Translations under genes and position numbers: made by a program
Assembly (NCBI GenBank): GCA_005406025.1
Contig: BGZK01001001.1
Location: 62,001-126,000, forward strand
DNA from: Eumeta japonica
Lineage: Eukaryota > Arthropoda > Insecta > Lepidoptera > Psychidae
DNA: 64,000 bases
Reading direction: 5' to 3'
In this document: positions 21,920 through 32,472 of the stretch, piece by piece
How the letters are laid out: the number at the start of each line of letters is the position of its first letter
Position numbering within the stretch: position 1 is the first letter of the stretch
Notes under the pieces: generated by a model
The model's input: only the letters and a program-made list of their open reading frames with translations
Database searches by the model: none
Told to the model about the DNA's origin: nothing

Positions 21920-24066
21920 CAGGGGCGTAGCTACCGCCGTATCTGCCGTATCAATTATACGGGGCCCCCGAGCCACGGGGGCCCCCAAAGTGTTAAGGAA
22001 AAAAAAATGAAAACTTCCTAATTTATTTTATTTTACAAATGACAAAAATCTATAAAGCAATTACTTTTTTTCCCACCTTAATCGTGCGTTCAAAAGTTGG
22101 CAACACTGTACATCGTTATGGCGGGAGGTCCCGTTTTACTTACTTCATCTTCAATTCGACGGGAATTACTTAAGCATCTTGTAATCTATCTTTGAGAGGG
22201 CATGATTCTGATTCTGAAAATTTTATGGCAATTTTACGTCTGCTATCTAACTATGATGCAACTTTAAAGAACTTCTTCTAAAACCGAAAGGCGAAATAAA
22301 TTATTTAAGCCCTACGATTCAAAATGAAATTATTAGTTTGCTTGGTACCACCGTTCGGAACAATATTATCTCAGAAATTAAAAGCTCTATTTCTGATTAT
22401 AATTCTGGATACAACACTAGACTTGTCAAAAATTGACCAACTTTCTGTAGTTTTTCAATATATCTCGGTTACAGAAACTAATAATAATGTGCCTAAAGAA
22501 ATAAAAAACTGTGAGTCTTTTTTAGGATTTATAGCAGTAACCGATTGCAGTGCGCAGGTCTGAAAACTGACATTTTAAATTTGACTAAAGAATATGGAAT
22601 TGATTTGACTAAATGTAGATGACAGGGTTACGATGGAGCGAATGTAATGTCGGGTGTTTATGGAGGATTACAAACCCTAATAAAAGAGCATGCTCCAAAT
22701 GCCGATTATGTTCATTGTGCTGCGCACGCTTTAAACTTAGTTTTAAACGATGCTGCGACATATGTTTGTGAAGTCTCGACTTTTTTCGATAATTTAGAAA
22801 AGATATATACTTTTTTTGGCAATAGTATAAAACGCTGGGCTATGCTAAGTGACGATTCATCTGAAAAATATTTGATTACCTTTAAAAAGGTATGTTCTAC
22901 CAGATGGTCTTCTAGGAACGACGCTTTATTAGCGATAAAGAAAAATTTTCTACTCATCATGAAAACTTTGTACCAACTAAATTTAATTTCAAATAAAAAA
23001 GATGAACGTGAACAATGTAAAAATATAATTAACATTTTAGAGAGTTATGAGTTTTTAGTGCTCGTCACATTTTTTTCTTCACTATTTGAAATTATTAATC
23101 CCGTTTCTAAAGCTCTACACCATGAAAATAATGACTTACAGAAATCTAGTGTTTTATTAAGTAATCTTTTAAATAGACTGTGCCAATTAAGAAATCAGAT
23201 TTCATTTAATAGTTTGCTAAAGGAATCCAATGATTTAGCTAAAGAGTGGGGTGTAACAACTGTTTTTAAAAATAGTAGGCGAAAGATAACGAAACGTTTT
23301 TTTGATGAGTTATCACAAGATGAGAGAATTTCCGACCCGGAATCCTATTTCAAAGTCAATGTATACTATTGCTGTTTAGATATATTAATTTCTCAAACTA
23401 AAGAAAGATTTCAGAGCCTTTGCGACCTGAATAGTATGTTCGAAATATTACAACCGGAGAAACTCCTATCTTCTTCAAACGAAGAGATGTTAAACGCTTC
23501 CGGAAAACTGTCGGCTAAATACAGTAAAGACATCTCAGTTAATCTTTGCGACCAATTAAAGGCTCTAAAAACATGCTTAAAATCTGAAATTAAAAAAAAT
23601 TCTTCCATTAAAGAACTCATTGAATTATTGCTAGTAAAATTCAATAGTCTTGCATCCAGTTTTCCCGAGGTAATCACAGCATGCTTTTTATTCTTGACCC
23701 TTCCAGTTACAACCGCAACTGCAGAAAGATGTGTTTGAAGAAAATTAAAACTGATAAAAAATTACTTAAGAACTTCGATGGGACAGGAACGGCTGTCAGA
23801 CCTCTCACTATTGTCCATAGAGGCAGAAACTTTAGAAAAACTAAAATCATCATCAGCCATAAATGATTTAATAAATCAGTTTTCCGAAAAAAAGGCAAGG
23901 AGGATGAATATTTAAAATTTGATTTTTATTTGTAAAATGGTTATAATAAATAAATTTAATTTCACAATATTTTTCTTTCCTTTGTGAAAAATCTTCCCCC
24001 CCCCCCCCCCCCATAAAGGGCCCCAAACATTTTTTTTATACGGGGCCCGCAATACATACGCTTCTG
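21920..24066 (+). mobile_element. hAT DNA transposon with exact 8 bp target-site duplication
   Basis: The element starts CAGGGGCGTAGC and ends with the inverted counterpart GCTTCTG (terminal pattern CAGRRGCGTA). CCTCGCGG flanks it at 21912-21919 and 24067-24074, an exact 8 bp duplication typical of hAT insertion. Subterminal GGGGCCC blocks (ATACGGGGCCCCCG near the left end, ATACGGGGCCCGC near the right) are also inverted. The element is 2147 bp and contains a decayed ZMYM1-like transposase. A run of C residues at about 23997-24012 precedes the right end. It is shorter than complete elements of this group and the N-terminal zinc-finger region is missing. Confidence 0.95.
22150..23915 (+). pseudogene. 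hAT transposase (ZMYM1-like), frameshifted and with premature stops
   Basis: This would encode the transposase of the surrounding hAT element, a nuclear enzyme that cuts and joins DNA through a DDE site. Homology starts near 22190 (LRGHDSDSENFMAIL), continues in another frame (YLSPTIQNEIISLLG) and then LDTTLDLSKIDQLSV, where the D of LDTT is the first catalytic residue. After a frame change near 22557 come GLKTDILNLTKEYGIDL and CR-stop-QGYDGAN, with the stop at 22620-22622 replacing the usual Gly and the second catalytic D following. The 363-residue open part (22647-23735) holds HCAAHALNLVLND, CSTRWSSRND and the C-terminal dimerisation block LPVTTATAERCV. A TGA at 23736-23738 interrupts that block, which then continues in frame (RKLKLIKNYLRTSMGQERL) to the natural stop at 23913. 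With at least two frameshifts and two internal stops it is inactive. Confidence 0.93.
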
Positions 24067-24074
24067 CCTCGCGG

Positions 24075-25400
24075 GCTAAGTCGGGATCTTACTAAGTACC
24101 AATGAATACTACTACTAAGTAGTAATGATAACATGTGGTAAATAAGCAATATTCTCCTGTTCAACGCGACTTGCTCCGGTTGATGCAATCAAAACAAAAT
24201 CCGCAAAGGAATGAGCGTGTGCTAAAACAGACGTATCAGCGTATGACGTAAGGTCACAACAGGCACCGCCGCGAGGGGCTCGGCGCGACACGACGACCCG
24301 TCGGCCACCACCGCAAACAAGCCCGCGATCGTAAAACTTACGACGTCACGCCCGCGATCGGCCGAAGGCAATAACCGAGAGGACGATCGGTTTTAATATT
24401 CATCCAAATGGCCTCCGTTATTTAAAAAAAAATTAACATTTATTCGTTTTGTTGTTTTAAAAATAAATAATATGTAGAATACTCCAGAAACAGTCATTAT
24501 TCTTAGTTTGCTTTGTTTGGAAATTGAAAAGTTTCTTAGAGTTGGAAAAGTTATTGTTTTCGATTCGATTTTCGAAAATGGAGATTTCATCAGATGTCGA
24601 TGTATATAAGAGTGAAATAGTTAACTAGGTAGGACCATTTGCTTAGACGCTATAGCCCTTTAAAACCTAGTGTTAGTCGTGAAAAAATTGAATACCACTG
24701 ATTTTATTGTATCTCAGGTTTTAATGCATAATTTGATGTTAAGTAGATGTGATTAATTGTAAATACATGTTGTGTCCGAATACACTTAGCTCCTACAAGA
24801 ATGAAAATTCACATAATGGTAATTACACTTGCAAATGTGATTGAAATATCTTGTAATATTGTAAAGCTACCATGAAAGTTTTACACGTACATCGGTGAGA
24901 GAAGTAATTACATTTAACCATATTAAAATGCCCGGAATTCACACGATTTCAACTTAAAATAATATATCTGTGAAATAGTAGAAATTCAAGTAATTAGGTT
25001 CGTGAATTCTTGCTATTTATAAACTCGTCTTCTTAAAATATAATAACAGCCTTGCACATAAACATAGTAACATTACGTCACAGATTCAATAATGGTTGCG
25101 CGCACGCTGGGAAATATTTTTGATCTTGCCTTAATTATACCTTAGAAAACCTTTACGGTATTATACGTATATTCAATCTATGGATTTTTCCAATATGGCA
25201 CCGGTTCATTAGTGCTACTAATACGCTGCATTACTCAACGCTGCCTGTTTTTTGTGTGTGCATTTAGTCTGTTTAATATTTGGTAACCAACGGCTGAAAC
25301 CTATATTTATTGTTGAAAGTAAATTATATTATGCAAAATTTGAATTCAATATAAACATACATACTTAAAATCATTATCACTTCTGATATAAAAACAATCT
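24075..25400. other. No supported gene; contains a CpG-rich island at 24230-24400
   Basis: The flanks are AT-rich. The island has GCCCGCGATCG twice (24321-24331 and 24350-24360) with a GACGTCA core between them at 24342-24348, plus TGACGTAAGGTCA near 24244. It could be a promoter or enhancer, but no transcript signal supports that. Confidence 0.45.
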
Positions 25401-25832
25401 ATTTTGACGTGACAACGTCTTAAATTAGGTTGCGGCTGGGAGTCACTTATGAAAAAGTGTAACGCTCGGTAACGTTACGATGAGTCACCGAACGAGAGAG
25501 AGGCTCAGATAGGAACAAGTTAAGTTGTAGTAAACGCTGTTTCATTGTACGCAAATGTATTGCAAGTTATTGTATGTATATTTGTATATAAATACGTATG
25601 TATGTGTAAAGGTAAAAATAAAATTTTGTTAATATGAAATTCAGTGCGAGATTCTTTGTATAAATTAATGTTTTAAATATAATTCTTTGTATAAATAAAT
25701 GTTTTAAATTGTTACTATTATTTCATCCTTCTTCCTACTATACGAATGAATATTCACATTAAAATGATTTTACCACTCAAAGTCGTTGTCACGTAAAACT
25801 TTCGCCCGTATACCGACTTTACAGGTAACCAA
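25401..25832. repeat. Non-autonomous element X, copy 2
   Basis: Same orientation as 9499-9961, with nearly identical left 95 bp and right 300 bp. The short middle (TCAGATAGGAACAAG...CATTGTACG) is unrelated to that of copy 1. The right end here is the better preserved: TTTCGCCCGTATACCGACTT then TACAGGTAACC. No ORF. Confidence 0.85.
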
Positions 25833-26737
25833 TTTTTTTTTTATGATTTTTATATCTATTATGATTTTTATTAAATTTGAACATTTAATAATTCATTTTG
25901 ATAAAGAAAGTTTCAATAAATCCTCAACAACGTAATCTAGATTATAGATTTCATATTATCACATAACCGCCACTTATGAGGTACTGTACTGAAAAGAAAA
26001 GAAAAAAAAAACAAATAGATTTTAAAATGAAAGAACGTAATACTATATCCAGTTGTGTTGTCTATTATAAGCAGCATAATATCGATTCCACGTACCCAAC
26101 ACGTCGTATCTGTGCCTGCGTAGTAATGCAGTATGTTCTCGTAGTGTGATTGACGCTCAGGAAACGCATAATAAAAGACGATGAATGCAACGAGCGTAGA
26201 TCTACTCACTGACTCTTTGACATAATTTAAATGTCTACACGGTCATAGGGTTCTAGAACATACCTTTTGTGCTTTGACATTTGTACATATCATACACAAT
26301 AGCCCTCATTTGTATGCATTTGGAATGTAAATAAAACTCGTGCAAAAGAGATGAGTTTTTACAGTACACCTTCACTTTTATTATTACTCCGAAAATGTGT
26401 ATTTTTTAATAAAGGATTATGGCAATAATTTTAATGAAAAAATAATTGTCAAGTACCACCTTGATAATTTTCTTGCGCCATTACAAAACTTGTCAAACGC
26501 ATTATAAGTATCATCTCTTGCGCTTTCATCGCTATTCGCACTGCAAATATCGAATGAATCAATCGATGAATATCAGAAAAATATCAAAAAAAAAGACAAA
26601 AAAAGTTAAATATATATAGTTTATTTTGATCAAATAATTCGCATTATGTTTTGATTATAATAGGAGTCAAGGTTGAAAGTTGGCCATAGTCATGAGAAAC
26701 AGGAAAATATCTATGAAGTGCTTTTGAACAGAAGACT
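25833..26737. other. No supported gene
   Basis: AT-rich sequence. The 90-residue minus ORF at 25937-26209 has no recognisable motif. No repeat family is recognised. Confidence 0.55.
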
Positions 26738-26787
26738 GGCTACATCCAATATTAATTTAAAAATTTAAATTAATATTGAATATAGCC
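26738..26787. other. Imperfect 22 bp hairpin downstream of the Tc1/mariner relic
   Basis: GGCTACATCCAATATTAATT.. and its complement ..AATTAATATTGAATATAGCC form a 22 bp stem with two mismatches and a short A-rich loop. It lies beyond the 3' end of the minus-strand transposase relic and could be a subterminal part of that element, but no partner at the other end was found. Confidence 0.7.
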
Positions 26788-26929
26788 TCCTTCGGTATCG
26801 AAAATAACCTCTTTTTCATGCTAATAGCAAAATTTCAACACAATTCTTTTCCGTTAAAAATTCTCTAGTCGTAACAACAACTTCTCTTAAATATTCACTG
26901 TTTCCAGCATCACTAAAATCCCATTTTAA

Positions 26930-27670
26930 AACAATTCATTCCCATTAAATTCCAATTGGGCTTAAATCAGGACTTGTAGAGAGCCGCTTAATTCAAATAT
27001 TGTTTTTGGCTTCTTGCCACTCTCTTATGACGCGCACACAATGGCAAGAACAATTGTTATTGTGCTGAGTCCACAAAAAATCGACTTATCTTCGAATAAG
27101 GCGTTCTGACCGTGAGTACGAAAACATTTTTTTTTATAATATCAAACCAATACTCTCGATCCGATCACCTATATACTTACAAAGTTCTCCAGATTCCATG
27201 GAACTCGTCAAGCGGAAATAACCATCTATTGAGTAACATGTTTGCCTTAAAATTGCGCCGGTTGTTGTGACGCCATGAAAATTTTCTGCCGTCTCTCTCC
27301 GATCTAAACGTTTGTTTCGTCCATAAATATTACGCCCTCATTTTCCCGGTCAAAATTAAAATACTCCAACGCAAATGCCATCCCCTCGTTCTCGTTTAAA
27401 TGTCTCAGAAGAGCTTCCTGGCGGGGCGGCGTCGACGAATTCCTGCTTCGTGAAGGCGACGGCAACAGTGTCCGACGGCACCTTAATGCGAGTAGCCGTC
27501 ACCCCAGTGGGTGTAAATGATGCAGAGGAATGTGTCGCTATGATATCAGCGTCCTGCGCCGCGGCGGTCACCCGCTGTCGTGGCCGGAGTGAACGACATT
27601 GACATTGTCTACTTCGTCGTATCTTTTGATCCACGGATAAACTGCTCCTCGCCGTCCCGGTCTGCGATTC
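26930..27670 (-). pseudogene. Tc1/mariner superfamily transposase relic
   Basis: Read on the minus strand, from high to low coordinates. First is AVYPWIKRYDEVDNVNVVHSG (helix-turn-helix end, about 27640-27580). Next comes a GC-rich middle in a shifted frame (about 27580-27410). Then ALLRHLNENEGMAFALEYF and NFDRENEGVIFMDETNV follow, in which the first catalytic Asp is encoded at 27319-27321. Next is NNNCSCHCVRVIREW (about 27060-27015), corresponding to the QDNxPxH..RVIREW block with the second Asp changed to Asn. Last is SPDLSPIGI (about 26975-26950), where the usual SPDLNPIE has lost its Glu. Several stops and frameshifts interrupt it. Two of three catalytic residues are lost, so it is dead. 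Terminal repeats were not located. Confidence 0.85.
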
Positions 27671-27919
27671 GAGACTTAATGGAATATCAGTACTATAGAT
27701 TGATATAAATTGATATAAAATAGTAAATCCACATATTCGGAGAAAATTCGAGGAATAGTATTTTTTTTTTTTTTGGTTTTCTTATACATACATATAGTAC
27801 AATGTACAATGTCTAGGTTGGTACAATGACGAGGTCAATAATGGAAAAGTAGAAGTATAAATCAAATGTCTAAAAAAATTCAAGAACAGTCGAAGCAAGT
27901 TAATAAAAAATAAACGAGT

Positions 27920-28660
27920 GGTGTCGTGGGACACCAGGTAGGAACGAAGTTCCTTCGGTTAATGTAGAATCGACACAATTTGCAAAAAAAAAATCGTACT
28001 CAATTTTATGTAGGTTTTCTTGATTTTTCTCTTAAATTTTGCTGATTAGTTTTTATTTAAGTACAGGAAAGTATTTAGGAAATTAAGTATTCTAGGAAAT
28101 AAAATAAATTACGTGAAATAAAAAAAAAATCGTAATTCAAATTATAAACTAAAATAACAAAATATGTCTCTCTATTTTTGTTTGACAATACAAAATTACA
28201 TAGAAATAGAATAATTTCCCACTATTATCACTGTCAATTGCATTCAAGTCACTTGTTAGTTCACTTGCCATTGTTACTATATTTATTATTGTTTTGACGA
28301 TTTGAAATTATATGAAAATAAACGTGACTACTCACGAGTAAAATGTATTTATAATGTGAATATTAGCCACGTGCTTGTCCATGAATTCATGAGTATATAC
28401 TATGCATTGGCGGGGTGGAGTGGTAATAGAGAGAGAAGGGATGAGAGAACGAAAAGAAAGAGGGGGAAAGAGAAAGGTATAATACACTACTCGCTTATGT
28501 ATACGACTGTCGTGTCTGCGCACGTCTCATTTAACGGTTTTATTCCACTGAATTTTTCTTACGGTTTTACTATCACATTTTTTCCAGTTCGGTCGCGCAG
28601 CAAAATCCCTATCTCCACCAAGCCCGCCGTAAGGAACTTCGTTCCAATAAAAATGGGAGG
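27920..28660. repeat. Element with inverted GGAACGAAGTTCCTT ends
   Basis: GGAACGAAGTTCCTTCGG at 27941-27958 (preceded by GTGTCGTGGGACACCAGGTA) is inverted at 28627-28645 as CCGTAAGGAACTTCGTTCC, with a one-base difference. GGAACGAAGTTCC is itself partly palindromic. The 147-residue ORF at 28302-28745 crosses the right end, uses a non-ATG start and has no recognisable domain, so I treat it as chance. This looks like a degenerate DNA element; its exact outer limits are uncertain. Confidence 0.6.
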
Positions 28661-28939
28661 TGTATTCTCTGGGTCAAATGTACACAAACGGGAGCTGTGG
28701 TGTGTACATTTCATTAAAAAACTATGGCATTTGGCACTTGTCTGAATCTGAGCAACTATAGACTTTAAAGAGTAGCCTCAGAACTTCTCGAGGTCAGAAT
28801 ACACGTAAACATTATTCGTCGCATTTTCGTTTTATAAGGTTTTCTTGTTTTCGTTTTATTTTTGTCCAGTTTCATAATCATACGGAGTATAAAATAAAAT
28901 GATCTAATTATTATTTTCAAATATTCTGTCGAAAATATC

Positions 28940-30015
28940 TTTTGAAAGAAGCAACCTATTTAAACGAGGCTTACGGCATTCGATACAGTGTTTTGAAATC
29001 AAAATTTATTTAGTTTTTAAGCGATCGAGTGACTTAAAAACTATTAAAAAAAATGTTTTTTTTTAAGTTTTCGGCACGATATCTTTTGATCATTCTAATC
29101 GATTTCGGCTAACCGAGCAAATTTACAACCGTGCAATACAACTTTTTAAAGGCATAAATAAATTTCATTTTTGATTATTAACTTTTAAAAATAAAAAAGA
29201 ATAAGAAAAATCATGTTTAAATATTTTTTTTAAAGTTCGAAATCTCTTTAAAAAACCGGCCAGTTGCGAATCGGACTCGCGCACAAAAATTCCGTACCAT
29301 TATCTACACAACATTAGACACTGTATTTGAATTAAGTAATTATTTATTTATAAAGTGTATGAAAATCTAAATATTCTGTAAATTTTCAAGTATCTACCTG
29401 TTGTAGTTATTAATGTCGAGCAAAAAACGGCAAAAAATTACGTTTGTTTTATGGGAGCCCCATTTAAATATTTATTTTATTCTGTTTTCAGTATTTGTTA
29501 TTTTATGGCTGCAACAGAAATACATCTGTGAAAATTTCAACTGTCTAGATGTTACGGTTCATGAGATTCAGCCTGGTGACAGACAGACGGACAGTGGAGT
29601 CTTAGTAATAGGGTCTCGTTTATCCCCATTGGGTATGGAACCCTAATAATGAGACCATTTCGGTCAAGCTTATATCATTCAATGCAGTTTTATTAGAATA
29701 GAGTTGACTATATATATTTTAGAATCAATCGCTTCAAAAGATTGGAAATTATTTATAAACGTTTTTTGAAATTTTTTTGAAATTTCTCAAAAACTGATTA
29801 TGCGATTGATATTGAAGTTCTATATAAGTGATATATAAGTTCAGCGAAATTCTTTCAATCGGTCCATTCGTTCAAAAGGAATTCAAGGTTTACACGCACT
29901 GAGGACATCAGAATATTGATATCTAAACGAAATTTTGATGTCCAAAAATGGGTAAACACAATAATTTCCATAATTTTACGAAAACTTGCACTTAGCGCGG
30001 AGTTAAAAATGTCTC
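28940..30015 (+). repeat. Dispersed repeat, family C, interrupted by family A
   Basis: The right part (about 29760-30010; CTCAAAAACTGATTATGCGATTG, CAATCGGTCCATTCGTTCAAAAGG, GGTTTACACGCAC, CTTAGCGCGGAGTTA) matches 44190-44680 in block order. The left part (from about 28990) is similar in composition but less clearly matched. Element A at 29262-29648 lies inside, probably a later insertion. Non-coding. Confidence 0.5.
29262..29648 (-). repeat. GGGTTCCGTA-type element, family A, minus strand
   Basis: Inverted relative to 2408-2998. It begins CCGGCCAGTTGCGAATCGGA then GTCGCGCAC-type sequence and CCGTACCATTATCTACACAACATTAGACACTG (the complement of the right end of copy 1). It ends with AACTGTCTAGATGTTACGGTTCATGA, CAGACAGACGGACAGTGGAGTC and GGTATGGAACCCTAA. 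It is shorter than copy 1. The small ORF at 29413 is a translation of the repeat. Confidence 0.75.
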
Positions 30016-31015
30016 TTTATAAACATATTTATTATCGGTTTTGCGCTTATAATAAAATAAAGGTGTACAAACAATAAATATGTGGGAAGTATTTTTGGAA
30101 ACAATTTCTATATTTCCCTTCTACAACATCTATTTTGATTCGTGTCGCTCTGAACAGCATGTTTAAAAGATTCACTGAACGGCCTCCTGCGGTCTGGCCT
30201 TGCTTTGCGCAATTCGCTGCTCGCACGCGATCTGGGTTTTCGATGTCTCTGCGTATGATACGATCGATTATACTATTGTTAGTGTCGTTGTATAATTTAA
30301 CAGTGGATGTTTTACAATATTAATGGACTGAGTATGTAAATAACTTTAGATACATTTTAACGCTCTTAATCAATTCACTGATATTATTATTAAAATAATT
30401 TAATTTTAAGATTTGCGTCATAAATATCGAATCTGCGCCATCGTTGGTTAATATGAAAATAGAGAAATAAATAATATACTTAATAATTTCACGAAATGAT
30501 ATTTATTTTTTAAAATATTATCACGTCATTGCGCATCATAATAAAAATTATACATTCGGATTTTGTTTTGGAACGTAATAGGTATGTTTTTTTCTGTAAT
30601 GCATGTAAAATCTTAGGCCTTAGATTATGTGAATAAATAAATACGACATAGAGCTCACAGTTATTTTATATAATTTCCTAACTAAGTTATACTTATTTCA
30701 GAAATGGCGAAGTTCATGTTTGGGAACCCAACTACTTTTTTAGAATCGATTTATTGTCACCAACACGAAATATTCCAAGATTTCAATGCGATTATGCATT
30801 ATTTATGATGGTTTGGTACAAAATGCCCTATGATAGGTTTGTATGTATAATATAGCTACCATATATTTTATAATTATTGTTTAAATGGGAATTGCACTTT
30901 GAAGTCGGCTTCTCGATCTTGAAAACTGTACAAAATATTATTACGTAAGTGCTGTTAGTATATTTTAAAATTTATTCATTATAGATACTACAAAGTGGTA
31001 ATCATCAATTAAAGA
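30016..31015. other. No supported gene
   Basis: AT-rich, with a slightly GC-richer segment at 30130-30270 (CTGCGGTCTGGCCTTGCTTTGC) carrying a 62-residue ORF without recognisable motif. Confidence 0.5.
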
Positions 31016-31019
31016 CGGA

Positions 31020-31270
31020 AAAGTAGTCTTAAAACCGGTTGCGATTCCCTCCGATCGTGTGATTTAGTAAGCAGCCAATGATGGCTGACGTCACGGCCCG
31101 TCGGCCGCATGGGTGTCGGCGCATGCAGGTTCGCGAAGCTTCTCCGAGCGACGGCAAAGCGGCCACCGGGGGGACGCGCATGCGCCGTAGACACCGTGTA
31201 GTGCGCAACTCCAATTTGCCAGGTAACAGCCGAAGTCGCCGTGTCAACATAATGCTTAGGACGCGTTAGC
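31020..31270. promoter_or_regulatory. CpG-rich island with CCAAT, CRE and NRF1-like sites
   Basis: A sharp GC- and CpG-rich island in AT-rich DNA. It carries CCAAT at 31075-31079, the full palindromic CRE TGACGTCA at 31086-31093, a partial GCGCATGC at 31119-31126 and the full palindrome GCGCATGCGC at 31176-31185 (NRF1/Ewg-type). A CAG|GTAACA donor-like site at 31220 could end a first exon. ORFs exist on both strands across it, none recognisable. This combination is typical of broad housekeeping promoters, but no following exon was identified. Confidence 0.4.
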
Positions 31271-31832
31271 AAATACTGTATGCACTACATGTGGACAATA
31301 TAAAAGCGATAAAATTATTTTAGTATTTAAAAGCGTTTGGTCATTTTTTATGACGAGTTAGAATGTAATGTCTATATGCCTATCTATCTTGTAGTAACAT
31401 AAAATATTAATATAGTATAATTTGTAGTTTTATTGATATTAATATTATTGAAATATTATTATTAATGCGAGTAAAAACTGGTACTGTTAGACCCTAGATT
31501 ACGCATTGTAACTAAATATAGGTATATTAAATAACAGATAACGAAACGATAAAAAAAAACAAGAGTCTTATAAATAGAATCAGTAGATTTCGAGTTATAA
31601 GCTCACAAATGAAAGACAAACAGACAAAGAAACCAAATGGCATAACCATAATATTGAAAACAAAGTTTTTTTCAATATTGAGGCTGTTTCCTGATTGTTT
31701 TTGTAATGTGTTTTAAAATATACAAGTCGTTAGATATCTACTTTCGCACTTTTCTACATAATTGTATATGTGGTGGTTTTTGAATTAAACTAATTTAACC
31801 TTTTGCAAGTCTGACTATTATCATCACCAAAG

Positions 31833-32140
31833 TGATGACAATGCCCCGGGACCGACGGCTTATCTTAATCATCGATATACGGAGCGAATAATTTACTTCG
31901 ATTTATATCAATAAACTCATTGGTCAATTTATACGAGGTCGGGCCCGAACTCAGCAACTTTTGCTTCGCTGACCACTCTGCCACCACCGTTAATTTGTGT
32001 TTAGTAACCATCGTATAGAAAAGCACAGAATTATAACATCGAACAAATTTACGTTCATTCGTGGCACACAACTCACTCAAATGTAAATTAGAATATACGA
32101 AATATTTGTAAACCAAATAAATCTCTTACAAAAGACTTTA
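31833..32140 (-). repeat. tRNA-derived SINE, minus strand
   Basis: On the minus strand there is a perfect pol III A box TGGCAGAGTGG (31973-31983) and a B box GAGTTCGGGCCCG (31940-31952), about 20 bases apart as in tRNA-like heads. The unit continues to GATAAGCCGTCGGTCCCGGGG (31844-31865), a tail block typical of lepidopteran SINEs and seen again at 63836-63855. The segment upstream of the A box (about 32005-32090, CGAACAAATTTACGTTCATTCG) is shared with 17880-17925. Confidence 0.75.
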
Positions 32141-32472
32141 TTATTGTTATTTTGGTGTATATGTATTTGAATGACATTGTTATTTCTTAACTGAAGAGAA
32201 AGAAAGAGAAAGAATCAGAACACCTGATGAAGACAGAAAGAGAAAGAATAAGGACACTTGGTGAACATCTATCTGTGCGGCGATGAAGCCAAAATCGTAT
32301 GCTTCGCCTATAGCGAAGCCAACAACGTTTGATCATTTTGTCTATATTGGTGTAGTTCTATGCCTTTCTATTACTTTATTGCGATGTTAGTAACGCATGT
32401 GAACGTATTTAATCGATGATTAAAATGGTTTACCACGGCTTGCACATAATTGTTCAATAATCTATACTGCTA

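Noticed and set aside
22712..23035. Antisense ORF opposite the hAT transposase
   Set aside because: The plus strand carries clear transposase motifs in the same place, so this is a shadow ORF.
23997..24012. Poly-C run as a functional element
   Set aside because: It is probably homopolymer expansion in the hAT 3' region and is prone to sequencing error.
28302..28745. 147-residue ORF as a gene
   Set aside because: It starts at TTG, spans the end of a repeat element and has no recognisable domain; codon use looks random.
31009..31272. Coding genes on either strand of the CpG island
   Set aside because: Open frames exist on both strands, as expected for GC-rich DNA with few stop codons. None shows a conserved motif.
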